A stretch of 64,000 nucleotides of DNA from Caldifarciminota bacterium (GTDB lineage: Bacteria > Hydrothermota > Hydrothermia > UBA1063 > CAJXJZ01), in contig JALSNX010000019.1 of NCBI GenBank assembly GCA_026986775.1, forward strand, positions 1 to 64,000, written 5' to 3'. The stretch's first letter is position 1. Every line of letters begins with the position of its first letter. A model generated the notes under the pieces. It did no database searches. It was not told the DNA's origin and was given only the letters and a program-made list of their open reading frames with translations. The position numbers were made by a program, and so were the translations under genes. This document shows, one piece after another, positions 24,716 to 34,972 of this stretch.

Positions 24716-27056
24716 TCTCTATTACCTGGTCAACGTTATCTACAAAATGGAATTTTATGTCATCTTTCACGTATTTTGGAATATCAATTAGATTCTTCTC
24801 ATTCCATTTTGGTAAAATTACTTTCTTTATGCCTGCTCTGTGTGCTGCTATGACTTTCTCTTTTATTCCCCCTACGGGTAATACCTTTCCTCTCAACGTA
24901 ATCTCACCAGTCATTGCAATGTCAGGCGACACACTTTTTTCAGTAAAGAGAGATACGAGTGAGGTAAATATGGTAATACCAGCAGAGGGTCCATCTTTAG
25001 GTATGGCTCCTTCCGGTACGTGTATATGGACGTCATATTTTTTATGAAACTCCTCATCAATACCGAGCTGCTTGCTTTTAGCCCGGACAAGGGAAAACGC
25101 TGCCTGTATGGACTCTTTCATTACTTCACCCAGTTGCCCTGTAACTGTGAGTTTACCCTCTCCTTTCATCTTGAGAGCCTCTATAAAAAGAATATCACCA
25201 CCAGCAGGAGTCCATGCAAGACCGGTCACTATTCCCGGTTCAAATACTCTCTCTTTCGTTTCTTCATAATACTTTGGTGGGCCAAGATACTTATGGACTT
25301 TTGATGGTGTAACCCTTATGTTCACTTCTTCTGGCTTTAAATCTTTTTCAACAATCTCCCTGGCAATTTTACGAAAAACGTTCCCTATATTTCTTTCAAG
25401 GTTTCTTACACCAGCCTCCCTTGTATATTCTCTTATTATACTGAAGATTGCCTTTTTAGCGAATGTTATTTTATAATCTTTGAGCCCTGTCTCCTCTTTC
25501 TGTTTTGGAATCAGGTATTTCCTTGCAATGTAGTATTTTTCCATGTCAACGTAACCGGGAAGTGTAATGACCTCCATCCTGTCAAGGAGTGCCGGGGGTA
25601 TGGTCTGTGTCGTATTGGCAGTTGCTATGAAGAGGACCCTTGAAAGGTCAAAGGGAAGGTCAAGGTAATGGTCAACAAAAGAGTAGTTTTGTTCGGGGTC
25701 AAGGACCTCCAGCAACGCTGAAGTGGGGTCTCCTCTGAAGTCAGCACCGACTTTATCAATCTCATCAAGCATGAACACAGGGTTACGTGAACCGGCATTT
25801 TTAAGGCCCTGTACTATTCGTCCGGGCAGTGCTCCAACATAGGTTCTTCTGTGACCTCTTATCTCCGCTTCATCCCTTATTCCCCCCAGAGACATACGAA
25901 CAAACTTTCTCCCCATTGCTCTTGCTATGGAACGGCCAAGTGAGGTTTTACCCACACCAGGTGGACCTACGAAGCATAAAATGGGGCCTTTTGTATCACT
26001 TCTGAGTTTTCTCACTGCAAGGAATTCAATTATCCTCTCCTTCACAACATCAAGATCATAGTGGTCCTGATTTAAAATCTTCCTTGCCCGTCTGATATCA
26101 AGGTTATCTACTGTTTCATCAAGCCATGGAAGTTCAAGAATCCAATCTATGTAATTACGTGATACAGTATATTCTGGAGAACCTGACATCATTCTTGAAA
26201 GTTTGTCTATTTCCTTTAAAGCTGCCTCTTTTACATAGTCAGGTACCTTTTTCTTTTCTAATTTTTCCTTTAATTCATTGATTTCCTGTTGCTTATCGTC
26301 AAGTATCCCGAGCTCTTTCTGTATGGCTTTCAGCTGTTCACGCAAAATGTACTCCCTTTGCCCCTTATCCAGCTCATCTTTCACCTTTGCCTGTATCTGT
26401 TCAGACACCTTAAGCACTTCAAGTTCTTTCATCAAAAGGTCAAGAATAAATCTGAGACGCTTTTCTACATCCGGCTCCTCAAGTATTTTCTGCTTATCTT
26501 CAACCCTGAAGTTCATATATGAGCCTATGAAATCAGCCACTTTTGATGGGTCCTTTATACCGGCTGCCACCTGTGCGAGTTCTGGCGGTAAGTAGCTTGT
26601 CCTTTTCACCACATCGGTGAAGTTATTGAGCACATTTCTCATAAGTGCCTGCGTCTCAAGGTTATCTGTTATAATATCCTCTACTGGCTCTATTCTGGCT
26701 TTAAGATATGGTTCCTTTTCCACAGGCTCCACTATGCGCATTCTTTTTATGCCCTGTATCATAACCCTGATAGAGCCGTCCGGGCTTCGCATCATTTTCA
26801 GAATCAGTGCCGCTGTACCAACCGTATATAATTCATCAAAATCAGGGTTCTCCTTTTTCTCATTCTTCTGTGTGACTGCCAGAACTATTCTATCACCTTT
26901 CAGAGCATCGTCTATAAGTTTCTTTGATTTTTCATCCGTAACTATAAGAGGTACAATTAGATTTGGGAAAACAACTCCTCCCTTTATGGGAAGAACAGGC
27001 ACAATTTCAGGTATATTAATACTATCAGGTGCGAAATCTTTGTTTTCTCCCTGCAT
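24699..27056 (-). CDS. lon: Lon ATP-dependent protease
   Basis: This 785-residue protein is the length of typical LonA. It has an N-terminal LAN domain (VPVLPIKGGVVFPNLIVPL), a coiled region, AAA+ ATPase with GPPGVGKTS and MLDEIDKVG, and a C-terminal protease domain with the catalytic serine in PKDGPSAG and lysine in GGIKEKV. It degrades damaged and regulatory proteins in the cytoplasm. It begins 3 bp after hsp20, so both are probably transcribed from the promoter at 27498-27526. Confidence 0.97.
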   Translation of the reverse strand: MQGENKDFAPDSINIPEIVPVLPIKGGVVFPNLIVPLIVTDEKSKKLIDDALKGDRIVLAVTQKNEKKENPDFDELYTVGTAALILKMMRSPDGSIRVMIQGIKRMRIVEPVEKEPYLKARIEPVEDIITDNLETQALMRNVLNNFTDVVKRTSYLPPELAQVAAGIKDPSKVADFIGSYMNFRVEDKQKILEEPDVEKRLRFILDLLMKELEVLKVSEQIQAKVKDELDKGQREYILREQLKAIQKELGILDDKQQEINELKEKLEKKKVPDYVKEAALKEIDKLSRMMSGSPEYTVSRNYIDWILELPWLDETVDNLDIRRARKILNQDHYDLDVVKERIIEFLAVRKLRSDTKGPILCFVGPPGVGKTSLGRSIARAMGRKFVRMSLGGIRDEAEIRGHRRTYVGALPGRIVQGLKNAGSRNPVFMLDEIDKVGADFRGDPTSALLEVLDPEQNYSFVDHYLDLPFDLSRVLFIATANTTQTIPPALLDRMEVITLPGYVDMEKYYIARKYLIPKQKEETGLKDYKITFAKKAIFSIIREYTREAGVRNLERNIGNVFRKIAREIVEKDLKPEEVNIRVTPSKVHKYLGPPKYYEETKERVFEPGIVTGLAWTPAGGDILFIEALKMKGEGKLTVTGQLGEVMKESIQAAFSLVRAKSKQLGIDEEFHKKYDVHIHVPEGAIPKDGPSAGITIFTSLVSLFTEKSVSPDIAMTGEITLRGKVLPVGGIKEKVIAAHRAGIKKVILPKWNEKNLIDIPKYVKDDIKFHFVDNVDQVIEIVFGK

Positions 27057-27059
27057 ATA

Positions 27060-27470
27060 CTAATCCTCCAGTTCTATTTCTATTTCTTTTGGGGTCTTTT
27101 TGGGTATTTCTATTATCAAAAAACCATTGGAATATCTTGATTTTACCCCATCCCTATCAATCATACCATGAGGAAATTCAATTTTCCGTTGAAAATGTCC
27201 ATAATGTATTTCGCTGTGTACAAAGGAAACTTCCATGTTTTCTTCATCACATACAGGATTCCTTGGTCTAAATCCCTCAATTTTAAGGAGATTACCTTCA
27301 AGGACAAGTTTAATGTTTTCCTTTGATAATCCGGGTATCTCAACTGTGACGACATACTTTTCACTGGTTTCCACCACATCCATTGGTGGACGATAGTATG
27401 TTGAAGCAAATCTTTTCTGGGAACCAGTATTAAAAAATTCCTCAAACTCCTCAAAGGGATTGTCAAACAT
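27060..27470 (-). CDS. Hsp20/alpha-crystallin small heat-shock protein
   Basis: This 136-residue protein has an alpha-crystallin domain from about residue 30: PPMDVVETSEKYVVTVEIPG at its start, GNLLKIEGFR, and the closing motif NGFLIIEIPK. Small heat-shock proteins hold unfolded proteins for refolding. The C-terminal I-x-I anchor appears as IEIEL. It is the first gene of the lon operon, preceded by AAAGGAGG. An overlapping 132-codon frame is its shadow. Confidence 0.93.
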   Translation of the reverse strand: MFDNPFEEFEEFFNTGSQKRFASTYYRPPMDVVETSEKYVVTVEIPGLSKENIKLVLEGNLLKIEGFRPRNPVCDEENMEVSFVHSEIHYGHFQRKIEFPHGMIDRDGVKSRYSNGFLIIEIPKKTPKEIEIELED

Positions 27471-27497
27471 TTTACTCCTCCTTTATTATCGGAATAA

Positions 27498-27526
27498 ATA
27501 TTACGTTTTTTTATGTGAACTCGCAA
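27498..27526 (-). promoter_or_regulatory. Promoter of hsp20-lon operon
   Basis: On the minus strand TTGCGA (27521-27526) and TAATAT (27498-27503) are 17 bp apart, upstream of the AAAGGAGG site of hsp20. I see no CIRCE element. Confidence 0.55.
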
Positions 27527-27596
27527 GGTTTTTGTATTTCCCCTTTGAATCAGGTTCAATGTATTGCCAATTTTCTCAAGTGGACACTCTTTTCAT

Positions 27597-27625
27597 TTGT
27601 TCAACTTCAATAATGGCCTTATAAT
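27597..27625 (+). promoter_or_regulatory. Promoter of rpmB
   Basis: TTGTTC (27597-27602) and a perfect TATAAT (27620-27625) are 17 bp apart, 28 bp before the rpmB start codon, which has its own GAGGAGGT site. Confidence 0.65.
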
Positions 27626-27653
27626 AAAGCACACACATAAGAGGAGGTATCTA

Positions 27654-27839
27654 ATGGCGGCAAAATGTGATATTTGTGGAAAAGAGGTTATGTTTGGTAA
27701 CCATGTTAGCCATGCACATAATAGAACCCGCAGAAAATGGAAGCCTAACCTTATAAAAACCGTAGCCATAATTGACGGCAAAAAGAAACGGGTTAAGGTA
27801 TGTAGCAAGTGCTACAAAAAATTAAGAAAAGCTATCTAA
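27654..27839 (+). CDS. rpmB: Ribosomal protein bL28
   Basis: I start at ATGGCGGC behind GAGGAGGTATCTA; the frame is open 30 codons further upstream but across the promoter. The 61-residue product begins MAAKCDICGKEVMFGN, continues HNRTRRKWKPN and has CSKCYKKLRK, so it is the four-cysteine, zinc-binding form of L28 of the large ribosomal subunit. The tamB frame overlaps its end by 31 bp. Confidence 0.95.
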   Translation: MAAKCDICGKEVMFGNHVSHAHNRTRRKWKPNLIKTVAIIDGKKKRVKVCSKCYKKLRKAI

Positions 27840-30800
27840 CTGACCTTCTTTTCTTTATTATCCTCTTTATCGGTCTCTGGGCTTTATACAGGTCCAGAGC
27901 TTTTTTATTATCCAGATTGCTTGGGAAACTCACTCATACAGAATTCAAAATTGGCCAGGTGACGGCCCATGGTCCTTTTAACCTGAACATATATAATGTC
28001 CGCTCATCGTTTATGACCATAGACACTCTGAGCATATCAGCCTCACCCCTTGAACTTATAAGATTTCGCCTCCAATTTCTACAGATAAAAGGCCTTGATT
28101 TATATGTGGATTCACTGCCATTACCATCCGAAAAACAGAAAAACACTTCGCAACAAGGTGAATTCAGGCTTCCAGAACTACCATTCTTTCTCGCCGCCTT
28201 CTCTGTCCAGAACATTACCATACACAACAAAGGTGATGCCTATCATATAAATGACCTCAGAATTGACTTTAAAGGCACAACCAGAAACTTTTTTTCCCGA
28301 TTTTCCCTTGAAGAGGCAAGGATAAAAGATTTCAGGCTTGAGTTTCTAAAGGCCAATATATACAGGATAGGAAACAGTATAAAAATAGCGAACGGCGAAC
28401 TGTGTAGCAATGTGCTTTGCATGGAGAGAATCAGTGCAGGCTACGACTCTTTGATTACAGCCACATTTTCCGGTATTTCCTTTAAAAATACAAATCTTGT
28501 TATAGAAAATGCGCAGATTGCAGCATCCCCGCTTCTTAAATATGGTAAAGTAAAACTTTACGGCATAGAATCCCATGACAGGATGTTAAAACTGGGTAAA
28601 ATAACCTTTAATAGAGAAGGACGTACTCTGAAATACAGTTTTGAAATAACTTCGGACTGGCTCAAAACAGAAGGCAATGGACGAATGAACTATAAAGGGC
28701 CATTATCGTACTCAATACACTTTAGCCGGATTTTATACGAGGAAAAGGATGCACATATTCGGGGTAAACTATTTGTAAATGGCCTGGAAAACAGATTAAA
28801 GGGTATTTTGAGGGTGGATGCTGCCACATACAGGAACAAAAATCTTGGAAGATTGACTGCATTCTTTAAATTGCAAGGCTTTTCTGTCCTTAATCTTGAT
28901 AGTGTATTTATCACCAACAAATCAAGTATAACTGAGGTATCGGGACTATTAACTCCTGATTCTCAATTCTTATACATACTTCCCGATATCTATGTGGAAG
29001 ATTATGATACCTCTATGGCTGGCCATATTACAGGTGAAATTGCTGCAATGGTGCTAAAAAACAGAAAGATCCTGCCAAATGTTCATCTTGACATTGATGG
29101 TCTTAAATCCTCATACGCTGATATAGAAAATACTCATATAACCATTCGCAGCATTTCTGAAGATTCACTTGATCTTAGAGTTATGGGAGAGAACATAGCA
29201 TTGAACAGGGGGCTTTCTCTTGACACTTTTTCCATTGAAGGCATATTAACAAATTTATCTGTCATGTCCTATGTCTTGAGCGTAAAAAGAGATAAGGAAT
29301 GGCTTTATCTTGCAGGTGACGCTTTTAGAGGATTTTCCGAGTATACCATTGACATAGACACTGTATATGGAATGATTAATAACATGCACGTTTTTTCAGA
29401 AAGAGCCTTATTTGCCTCTTACAAAAGGGGTACATTCTATCTTACCACAGGAAACCTTTACCTTGAAAAAGGGCGCATTAGAATACAGGGCACTTTCAAC
29501 AAGCAAAATGGCATTAATTTAATTTTACAGGCAGACTCTTTGGAACTACCTTATAAAAAGGCTCCGGGCCTGATTCTAACTACAACCACACAGCTTACAG
29601 GAAGCCTTGAAAATCCAGTCTTTGTTTCAAGAGGAGAAATTTATAACCCTGTGTTCAGGGGTATTTCTGCACAGAGTATTGTGTATTCTGTGAGTTTTGT
29701 GAAGCAAGTTCTGTCTATAGAATATCTGAAAATTTTAAGGGCTGGTGGCTTTATGACAGCACATGGAAGTATAAAGTTCCCTGCCAGGCTATATCCCATA
29801 TCAGGATATGACAGTATTTTTCCTGACATTGATGTTAAGTTTGAGAGGTTTGACATTACACCTCTGTTTTATTTTATACGAGATGTGTATAGCATTGAGT
29901 ATGCAGAAATTGATGGTCAAATAAACATTAAAAGTTCCTTCAAAGAACCATTTATTTCAGGAGGACTTCTCTTTAAGGGTCAAAATGGTTATCTTCCAGC
30001 AGTTGGCATAAGAACTGACAACATAAGGGGCTACATTCAGTTTGCAGGGAACAAAATCGTCTTAAAGAGCCTTAGAGGAGAGAGTGACGCAGGGCAGATA
30101 ATAGCTTTTGGTACAATAAAGAGCACCAATACTCTATTTGACAACCCTGATATAACAATTTCAGCGAGGGACGTGTATCTTGAAATAGGCCCTGAAATCC
30201 AGGCGCTGTGCGATGCGGACCTCTTTCTTAAAAAGGGTAAACAAACACCACTTTTGATGGAAGGAGATGTAAAGGTCAAAGAAGGATACCTTTATGCAGA
30301 ATTTAGTGCTCCACGAAGTGCAGCACGAGAGGAAAGTAATCCTGTAATGGCACTGAATTTATCAATTTCATGGGATGAAAATGTGTATTTAATTAATGAA
30401 ATTGCAGAAATTGAGTTTTCGGGGAAACTCTCTTATCTGTATGACAGAGCCGGAATGCTTATAAACGGGAACCTCACTGTGCTTGGAGGTAACTTTTCAT
30501 ACTTTGACAGACTGTTCAAAGTTGACGGTGGTAAAGTGGAGTTCAATAACCTTTCCCGCATAGACCCAGCACTCAATATCAGTGCGATTACTGACGTGGA
30601 TTCATACACAATAAGGCTAAACATTTCGGGCACCCTGACGGAGCCTGTAATAAACCTGAGTTCTGAGCCTCCACTTGATGAAGGTAATATTCTGGCCCTC
30701 TTAACCTTCGGCAAACTCCTATCAGAGACAGAAGCGGGTATTATCAGTGCAAATCTTCTGGAAAAGAAAGCGCTGGGCTTTGCACAGAGTTATCTTTTGA

Positions 30801-31051
30801 GAAATATAAGAAGGAGATTGGGTTTAAGAGAACTTGAGGTCTCTTCAGGTAGCCTTGAAGAAGACCCCCATCTTACAGTGGGATTTTATGTAACGCGTGA
30901 TATATACCTCAAGTACTACCATGATTTCCTTTCTGTTCAGTACGATAGATTTGATTTAAGATACAGGATATCTCGGTACTTCGGTCTAAATGCAACAAGA
31001 GACGAGGATGGACGATACTATTTTGGGGTATTCTTTGAGAAGAGGTTTTAA
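27809..31051 (+). CDS. tamB: TamB/AsmA-like translocation and assembly protein
   Basis: This 1080-residue protein has one N-terminal membrane helix (DLLFFIILFIGLWALY) followed by a long stretch of beta-rich AsmA-like repeats and a C-terminal DUF490-type domain (LNLSISWDENVYL, GKLSYLYDRAGMLINGNLTV, FDLRYRISRYFGLN, VFFEKRF). TamB-type proteins span the periplasm and move phospholipids or help assemble outer-membrane proteins. The start is a GTG within the end of rpmB with no clear ribosome site; coupling to rpmB translation is possible. It supports a diderm envelope. Confidence 0.85.
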   Translation: MLQKIKKSYLTDLLFFIILFIGLWALYRSRAFLLSRLLGKLTHTEFKIGQVTAHGPFNLNIYNVRSSFMTIDTLSISASPLELIRFRLQFLQIKGLDLYVDSLPLPSEKQKNTSQQGEFRLPELPFFLAAFSVQNITIHNKGDAYHINDLRIDFKGTTRNFFSRFSLEEARIKDFRLEFLKANIYRIGNSIKIANGELCSNVLCMERISAGYDSLITATFSGISFKNTNLVIENAQIAASPLLKYGKVKLYGIESHDRMLKLGKITFNREGRTLKYSFEITSDWLKTEGNGRMNYKGPLSYSIHFSRILYEEKDAHIRGKLFVNGLENRLKGILRVDAATYRNKNLGRLTAFFKLQGFSVLNLDSVFITNKSSITEVSGLLTPDSQFLYILPDIYVEDYDTSMAGHITGEIAAMVLKNRKILPNVHLDIDGLKSSYADIENTHITIRSISEDSLDLRVMGENIALNRGLSLDTFSIEGILTNLSVMSYVLSVKRDKEWLYLAGDAFRGFSEYTIDIDTVYGMINNMHVFSERALFASYKRGTFYLTTGNLYLEKGRIRIQGTFNKQNGINLILQADSLELPYKKAPGLILTTTTQLTGSLENPVFVSRGEIYNPVFRGISAQSIVYSVSFVKQVLSIEYLKILRAGGFMTAHGSIKFPARLYPISGYDSIFPDIDVKFERFDITPLFYFIRDVYSIEYAEIDGQINIKSSFKEPFISGGLLFKGQNGYLPAVGIRTDNIRGYIQFAGNKIVLKSLRGESDAGQIIAFGTIKSTNTLFDNPDITISARDVYLEIGPEIQALCDADLFLKKGKQTPLLMEGDVKVKEGYLYAEFSAPRSAAREESNPVMALNLSISWDENVYLINEIAEIEFSGKLSYLYDRAGMLINGNLTVLGGNFSYFDRLFKVDGGKVEFNNLSRIDPALNISAITDVDSYTIRLNISGTLTEPVINLSSEPPLDEGNILALLTFGKLLSETEAGIISANLLEKKALGFAQSYLLRNIRRRLGLRELEVSSGSLEEDPHLTVGFYVTRDIYLKYYHDFLSVQYDRFDLRYRISRYFGLNATRDEDGRYYFGVFFEKRF

Positions 31052-31053
31052 TA

Positions 31054-33228
31054 ATGTACTGTGATGTTGTCATACCACGTGCCGGTAATCGCATATACAC
31101 GTATCTGTGTGATAACACCGTGCAAAAAGGTGACATAGTGAGTGTACCTTTCGGACGGGGGACAGCACGGGGCCTTGTGCTCTCAATAAAAGAGGAAGAA
31201 GTTTTACATGAATTTGAAGTAAAAGAGATTGAAAACATAGTATTTCCTGAATTTTCACTCAGAAACTGGCGTTTTGATGTCTTTGAATTTCTCATGAAAC
31301 GTTATGCCGCATTTCCTGATGAGGTCGCATTATTATTTTTCCCTCCCGGCATACTGGAACGCTCAAAGAGCGAATGCAGAGCTCAAAAAACCGAAAATAT
31401 ATCTGATTCGCTTTCAGGAAAAAGAAAGGAAATTTTTCTTTATTTAAGAGAACGCTATCCGCGCTGGATTAAAAAAAACACACTTGCAAAATATTTTGGA
31501 AACGTATCATATATAATAACTGAACTTCAAAAACAGGGTTTAATTGTCTGTCGTGATACTCTAAGAACATCCAGGCCCAGACCGTTTAAGTTCAGCTATC
31601 AAATGCCAGAGACAAAGCAGGTAAGCGACCTTACAGAAGACCAGATGAGGGTCTATAAAGACGTTGTAACTTACATAGACGCAAAAAACCATAAAACCTT
31701 TCTTCTTTTTGGAGTAACGGGCAGTGGGAAAACTGCTGTTTACTATAAGCTATTTGAATATATTCTCCAGAACAACAAAAGTGGCGTCTTTCTCGTGCCT
31801 GAAATTGCTCTTACCGTACAGACACTTTCATATTTTCTTGGTAAATTCAAAGACAGGGTATTTGTTTATCATAGCGGACTATCCAGTAGTGAAAAAAACT
31901 GGATAGCAAGAAAATCTGCAACATCTGAATCTGTGGTTATCATCGGCCCACGTTCCTCCTTATTTCTACCAATTAATAATCTATCTCTTATTGTAATTGA
32001 TGAAGAGCACGATTTTTCCTACAAAGAAGAAGAGCGTATACCCATGTATGACACAAGAGAGGTGGCCCGCTTTATAGGGAAAAAACTCAATATCCCCATC
32101 TTATTGGGCAGTGGAACACCTGATGTTGTTACAATGTACAGGGCTGTGAGCAACGAGTACAGATTTCACGTACTTACGGAGAGATTTAAGGAGTATGAAA
32201 ATCCAGAAATCCAGATAATTGATATGAAAGCCCAGAGTTCAGGCTCCATTTTCTCCATGGCTCTTATAGGAGAAATAAATAAGAGTCTGTCCAGGGGAAA
32301 AGGTGTTATTCTTTTTATAAACCGTAGAGGGTATACTCCTGTTGTTCAGTGTAGAGACTGTGGTTATATTATTCACTGTCCCATGTGCTCTGTGCCGCTT
32401 GTGGTACACAGAAGAGAAATGGCACTAAAATGCCATATATGTGGTCACACAGAAGACATACCCGAGGTGTGTCCACACTGTGGTTCGTTTAACCTGAGTT
32501 TTGGTGGATATGGCACCGAGAGGATTGAAGAAGAAATAAGAAGATTTTTCCCGAATGCTCGTATTGCAATTTTAGACAGGGATACTGTTCAGAGAAAGGG
32601 TATGAAGGAAAAGATATATTCAGATTTCCTCTCAGGTAAAATAAACATACTCATCGGTACACAGATGCTTTCAGTTGGATTTGACTTTCCCCATGTGGAG
32701 ACCGTTGGAGTTATAAATGCGGATATTGGCCTTGGATTACCTGATTACAGGTCAGAAGAAAGAGTTGCACAGACACTTTTTCAGGTTGCAGGAAGATTGC
32801 GAAAGAAAGGTAAAGTTATCGTTCAAACCAGACAGCCAGACCATCCAATATTTGTATATCTTAAAAATCACGATTACAAAGCTTTCTTTCTCTATGAAAT
32901 TGATAATAGAAAACGATATAAATATCCTCCACTTATAAATCTTATCCAGATAATAACTCGCTCACAGGATGAAAATCTTGCAAAAGAAACGATATTTCAG
33001 ATGGCTTACAGGCTAAAAGACACTCTCAGCAATAGCAACGTAACAATTCTGGGTCCCTCTCCTCCACCCTATAGGAAAATTCGTGGAGAATACAGGTGGC
33101 AGATTGTACTCAAGGTCAATGATACTGAACTTGATAAAGTATTAAACACTCTTTTTGAAGAAAGAAAGAATACTAAAGACAAAAGATTGAAGATTACTAT
33201 TAATTTAAACCCACTCAGTATGCTTTGA
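31054..33228 (+). CDS. priA: Primosomal protein N' (PriA helicase)
   Basis: This 724-residue protein has the PriA order: N-terminal DNA-binding domain (FGRGTARGLVL), helicase core with Walker A GVTGSGKTAVYY and DEEHDFSYKEEE, a zinc region with paired cysteines (CRDCGYIIHCPMC, then CHICGH and CPHCGS), and helicase motifs GTQMLSVGFDFPHV and VAGRLRKKGKV. The usual QVAGRAGR motif is changed here to QVAGRLRKKG. PriA restarts stalled replication forks. It starts 2 bp after the tamB stop. Confidence 0.94.
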   Translation: MYCDVVIPRAGNRIYTYLCDNTVQKGDIVSVPFGRGTARGLVLSIKEEEVLHEFEVKEIENIVFPEFSLRNWRFDVFEFLMKRYAAFPDEVALLFFPPGILERSKSECRAQKTENISDSLSGKRKEIFLYLRERYPRWIKKNTLAKYFGNVSYIITELQKQGLIVCRDTLRTSRPRPFKFSYQMPETKQVSDLTEDQMRVYKDVVTYIDAKNHKTFLLFGVTGSGKTAVYYKLFEYILQNNKSGVFLVPEIALTVQTLSYFLGKFKDRVFVYHSGLSSSEKNWIARKSATSESVVIIGPRSSLFLPINNLSLIVIDEEHDFSYKEEERIPMYDTREVARFIGKKLNIPILLGSGTPDVVTMYRAVSNEYRFHVLTERFKEYENPEIQIIDMKAQSSGSIFSMALIGEINKSLSRGKGVILFINRRGYTPVVQCRDCGYIIHCPMCSVPLVVHRREMALKCHICGHTEDIPEVCPHCGSFNLSFGGYGTERIEEEIRRFFPNARIAILDRDTVQRKGMKEKIYSDFLSGKINILIGTQMLSVGFDFPHVETVGVINADIGLGLPDYRSEERVAQTLFQVAGRLRKKGKVIVQTRQPDHPIFVYLKNHDYKAFFLYEIDNRKRYKYPPLINLIQIITRSQDENLAKETIFQMAYRLKDTLSNSNVTILGPSPPPYRKIRGEYRWQIVLKVNDTELDKVLNTLFEERKNTKDKRLKITINLNPLSML

Positions 33229-33441
33229 TTACCTGCCCTTCATCCATAGTCCAATGGGCAACAGAACAACGAGACCAAGTACCATAAATATAACAGAGTA
33301 AGTAATATCTCCCATACCGGTAAGGACAAAACCGAGTATTCCAAGTAAAAGACCCGCTCCCTGCACAAAATAGGCCTTTTTACCGTAGGGTAAATAAATG
33401 TTCCCTTTTCCTTCCTTTGCTATTTTCTTCTGCTCTGCCAT
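33229..33441 (-). CDS. Small two-helix membrane protein (DUF3098-like)
   Basis: This 70-residue protein has a basic N terminus, the phrase LPYGKKAYFVQGAGLLLGILGF and a second hydrophobic helix (VIFMVLGLVVLLPIGLWM). The GKK-aromatic start followed by two helices resembles DUF3098 proteins of Bacteroidota, whose function is unknown. AAGGAGGAG precedes the ATG. It follows the periplasmic-binding gene by 1 bp and converges with priA, the stops being adjacent. Confidence 0.7.
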   Translation of the reverse strand: MAEQKKIAKEGKGNIYLPYGKKAYFVQGAGLLLGILGFVLTGMGDITYSVIFMVLGLVVLLPIGLWMKGR

Positions 33442-33442
33442 T

Positions 33443-34873
33443 TTACTCCTCCTTATACTCTACCACTCTGCCATTTTTAAAAGTATAAACCTTAATGAGT
33501 GAAGGGTCATCTCTGAACAAAAAGTACCCTGAAATTCCCTCGTAGACTCCCATGTTATACAGATAGTTTATCACGTTTTTTCTGTTAAACGTGTCAATCT
33601 CAGTTGCCATCTTTTTCAGTAGATTTCCCACGTCATATCCTCGCTGTGCAAAATACGAAGGATAAGTGCCAAACTGGGCATTGTACAAGTCCTGAAAACG
33701 CTGTTTACGAGATAGAAGGTCCAGCATCTTTCTCTCTCCGCTGTAATATCCAGCAAAAATTACCCCATTTAATCCCACATATCCTCCCTGAACCACCTTC
33801 CATTTAAAATCGGAGAATATAAAAACAGGGAGGTCTTCCACCTCTCTCCTGAATGTTGTGGCAAGTGTAAGTGCAAAATCACTTCTTCCAAGAACGAAAA
33901 CAGCATCCCAGTTCTCCCCTGTGGTAGAATCAATCTCTGAAATAATAGAGATTGAGTCTTCGGTGAAACCTGTTTCAAATGCTATATAAAGTCCTCTCTT
34001 TGAAAGCTCCTTTTCCAGAAAAAACTTTGCTGATAGAGCCACGGGGTCGTTTTCTTCATAATAAACAGCATAATTCATATAACCAAGTTTATCTGCAAAT
34101 AGAGCAACACCTTTGGTAATCTCCACTGCATATCTTCTATTTAATGGAAATAGAGGAAGCGTAAGAGTGAATCTCACATCCTCTGATAAAGGAAACAGGG
34201 TAGGCTCAAATATGCGTTGCAGATAAGCATAACTTTTTGCTACATTTTGCGAAAGCATGGGACCAATAAGCAGGGACGCATTTTTTATATCTTTAAGGCT
34301 CTTAATCTGCACATATGGAATACTCCCGGAAAGACCAAGGATAAACCCATTCATAAAATCACCTTGTACATCCTTTACACTATCAGAAATATCTATTATA
34401 GCCGGTCTTTGTGGTGTTAGGAGCCACTTATATGGTAGATTCTGTGGTAAATCGGACATACCTATGTAATTTTTGACAAAAGATTGTGCTCTATCTCTAT
34501 TTTTTGAGGAAGTGGCTGATTTTACTATGTAATAAATTGAAAGTGCAACATTATGCTGCTTCAGATATGCAACAGCAGTCATAAACATAACATCGGAGTA
34601 TTCCTGACTTTTCGCTGGCAGCCTGAAATCTTTAAATCTTCTGCTCAGCGATACTATAGAATCCCACATAGCCCTCTGATAGAGTGAGTACATAAGAAGA
34701 TGAAAAACATCTTTATCCTTATATCCTTCCTGAATAAGAGAATCTGCTATTCTTCCTGCCTCTTCGTATTTTTTTGAAGACAGATATTCCCTTGCCCTGA
34801 GGTAAGCTTCTGTGTTTGAAGCGCTTTTTTTGAAAAATGGCAATGCAATGAACCAGAGCAAGACTATTTTCAT
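33443..34873 (-). CDS. TPR plus periplasmic-binding-protein-like lipoprotein-regulator type protein
   Basis: This 476-residue protein begins with a short hydrophobic export signal (MKIVLLWFIALPFF), then helical repeats of TPR type to about residue 150, then a Leu/Ile/Val-binding-protein-type fold (GLSGSIPYV, ASLLIGPMLS, WDAVFVLGRSDFAL, GYVGLNGVIFAGYY). The combination resembles LpoA-like activators of peptidoglycan synthesis and branched-chain amino-acid receptors. No transporter genes are adjacent, so an envelope-regulatory role is more likely. It is divergent from the exopolysaccharide cluster. Confidence 0.7.
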   Translation of the reverse strand: MKIVLLWFIALPFFKKSASNTEAYLRAREYLSSKKYEEAGRIADSLIQEGYKDKDVFHLLMYSLYQRAMWDSIVSLSRRFKDFRLPAKSQEYSDVMFMTAVAYLKQHNVALSIYYIVKSATSSKNRDRAQSFVKNYIGMSDLPQNLPYKWLLTPQRPAIIDISDSVKDVQGDFMNGFILGLSGSIPYVQIKSLKDIKNASLLIGPMLSQNVAKSYAYLQRIFEPTLFPLSEDVRFTLTLPLFPLNRRYAVEITKGVALFADKLGYMNYAVYYEENDPVALSAKFFLEKELSKRGLYIAFETGFTEDSISIISEIDSTTGENWDAVFVLGRSDFALTLATTFRREVEDLPVFIFSDFKWKVVQGGYVGLNGVIFAGYYSGERKMLDLLSRKQRFQDLYNAQFGTYPSYFAQRGYDVGNLLKKMATEIDTFNRKNVINYLYNMGVYEGISGYFLFRDDPSLIKVYTFKNGRVVEYKEE

Positions 34874-34934
34874 ACCTCTAATTTTAAGGCTTTTATACTG
34901 TAAGGCGTACTACTTTCACTCTATACCCTGAGTT

Positions 34935-34963
34935 TTGTCCAAACACACGGCATCCATTAAAAT
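34935..34963 (+). promoter_or_regulatory. Promoter of exopolysaccharide cluster
   Basis: TTGTCC (34935-34940) and TAAAAT (34958-34963) are 17 bp apart. The predicted start near 34970 is only about 3 bases before the ATG at 34973, so the transcript would be almost leaderless. Confidence 0.6.
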
Positions 34964-34972
34964 AAACGGGAC

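Noticed and set aside
27161-27559. 132-codon minus-strand frame over hsp20
   Set aside because: It is the shadow of hsp20 in another frame and lacks any family motif.
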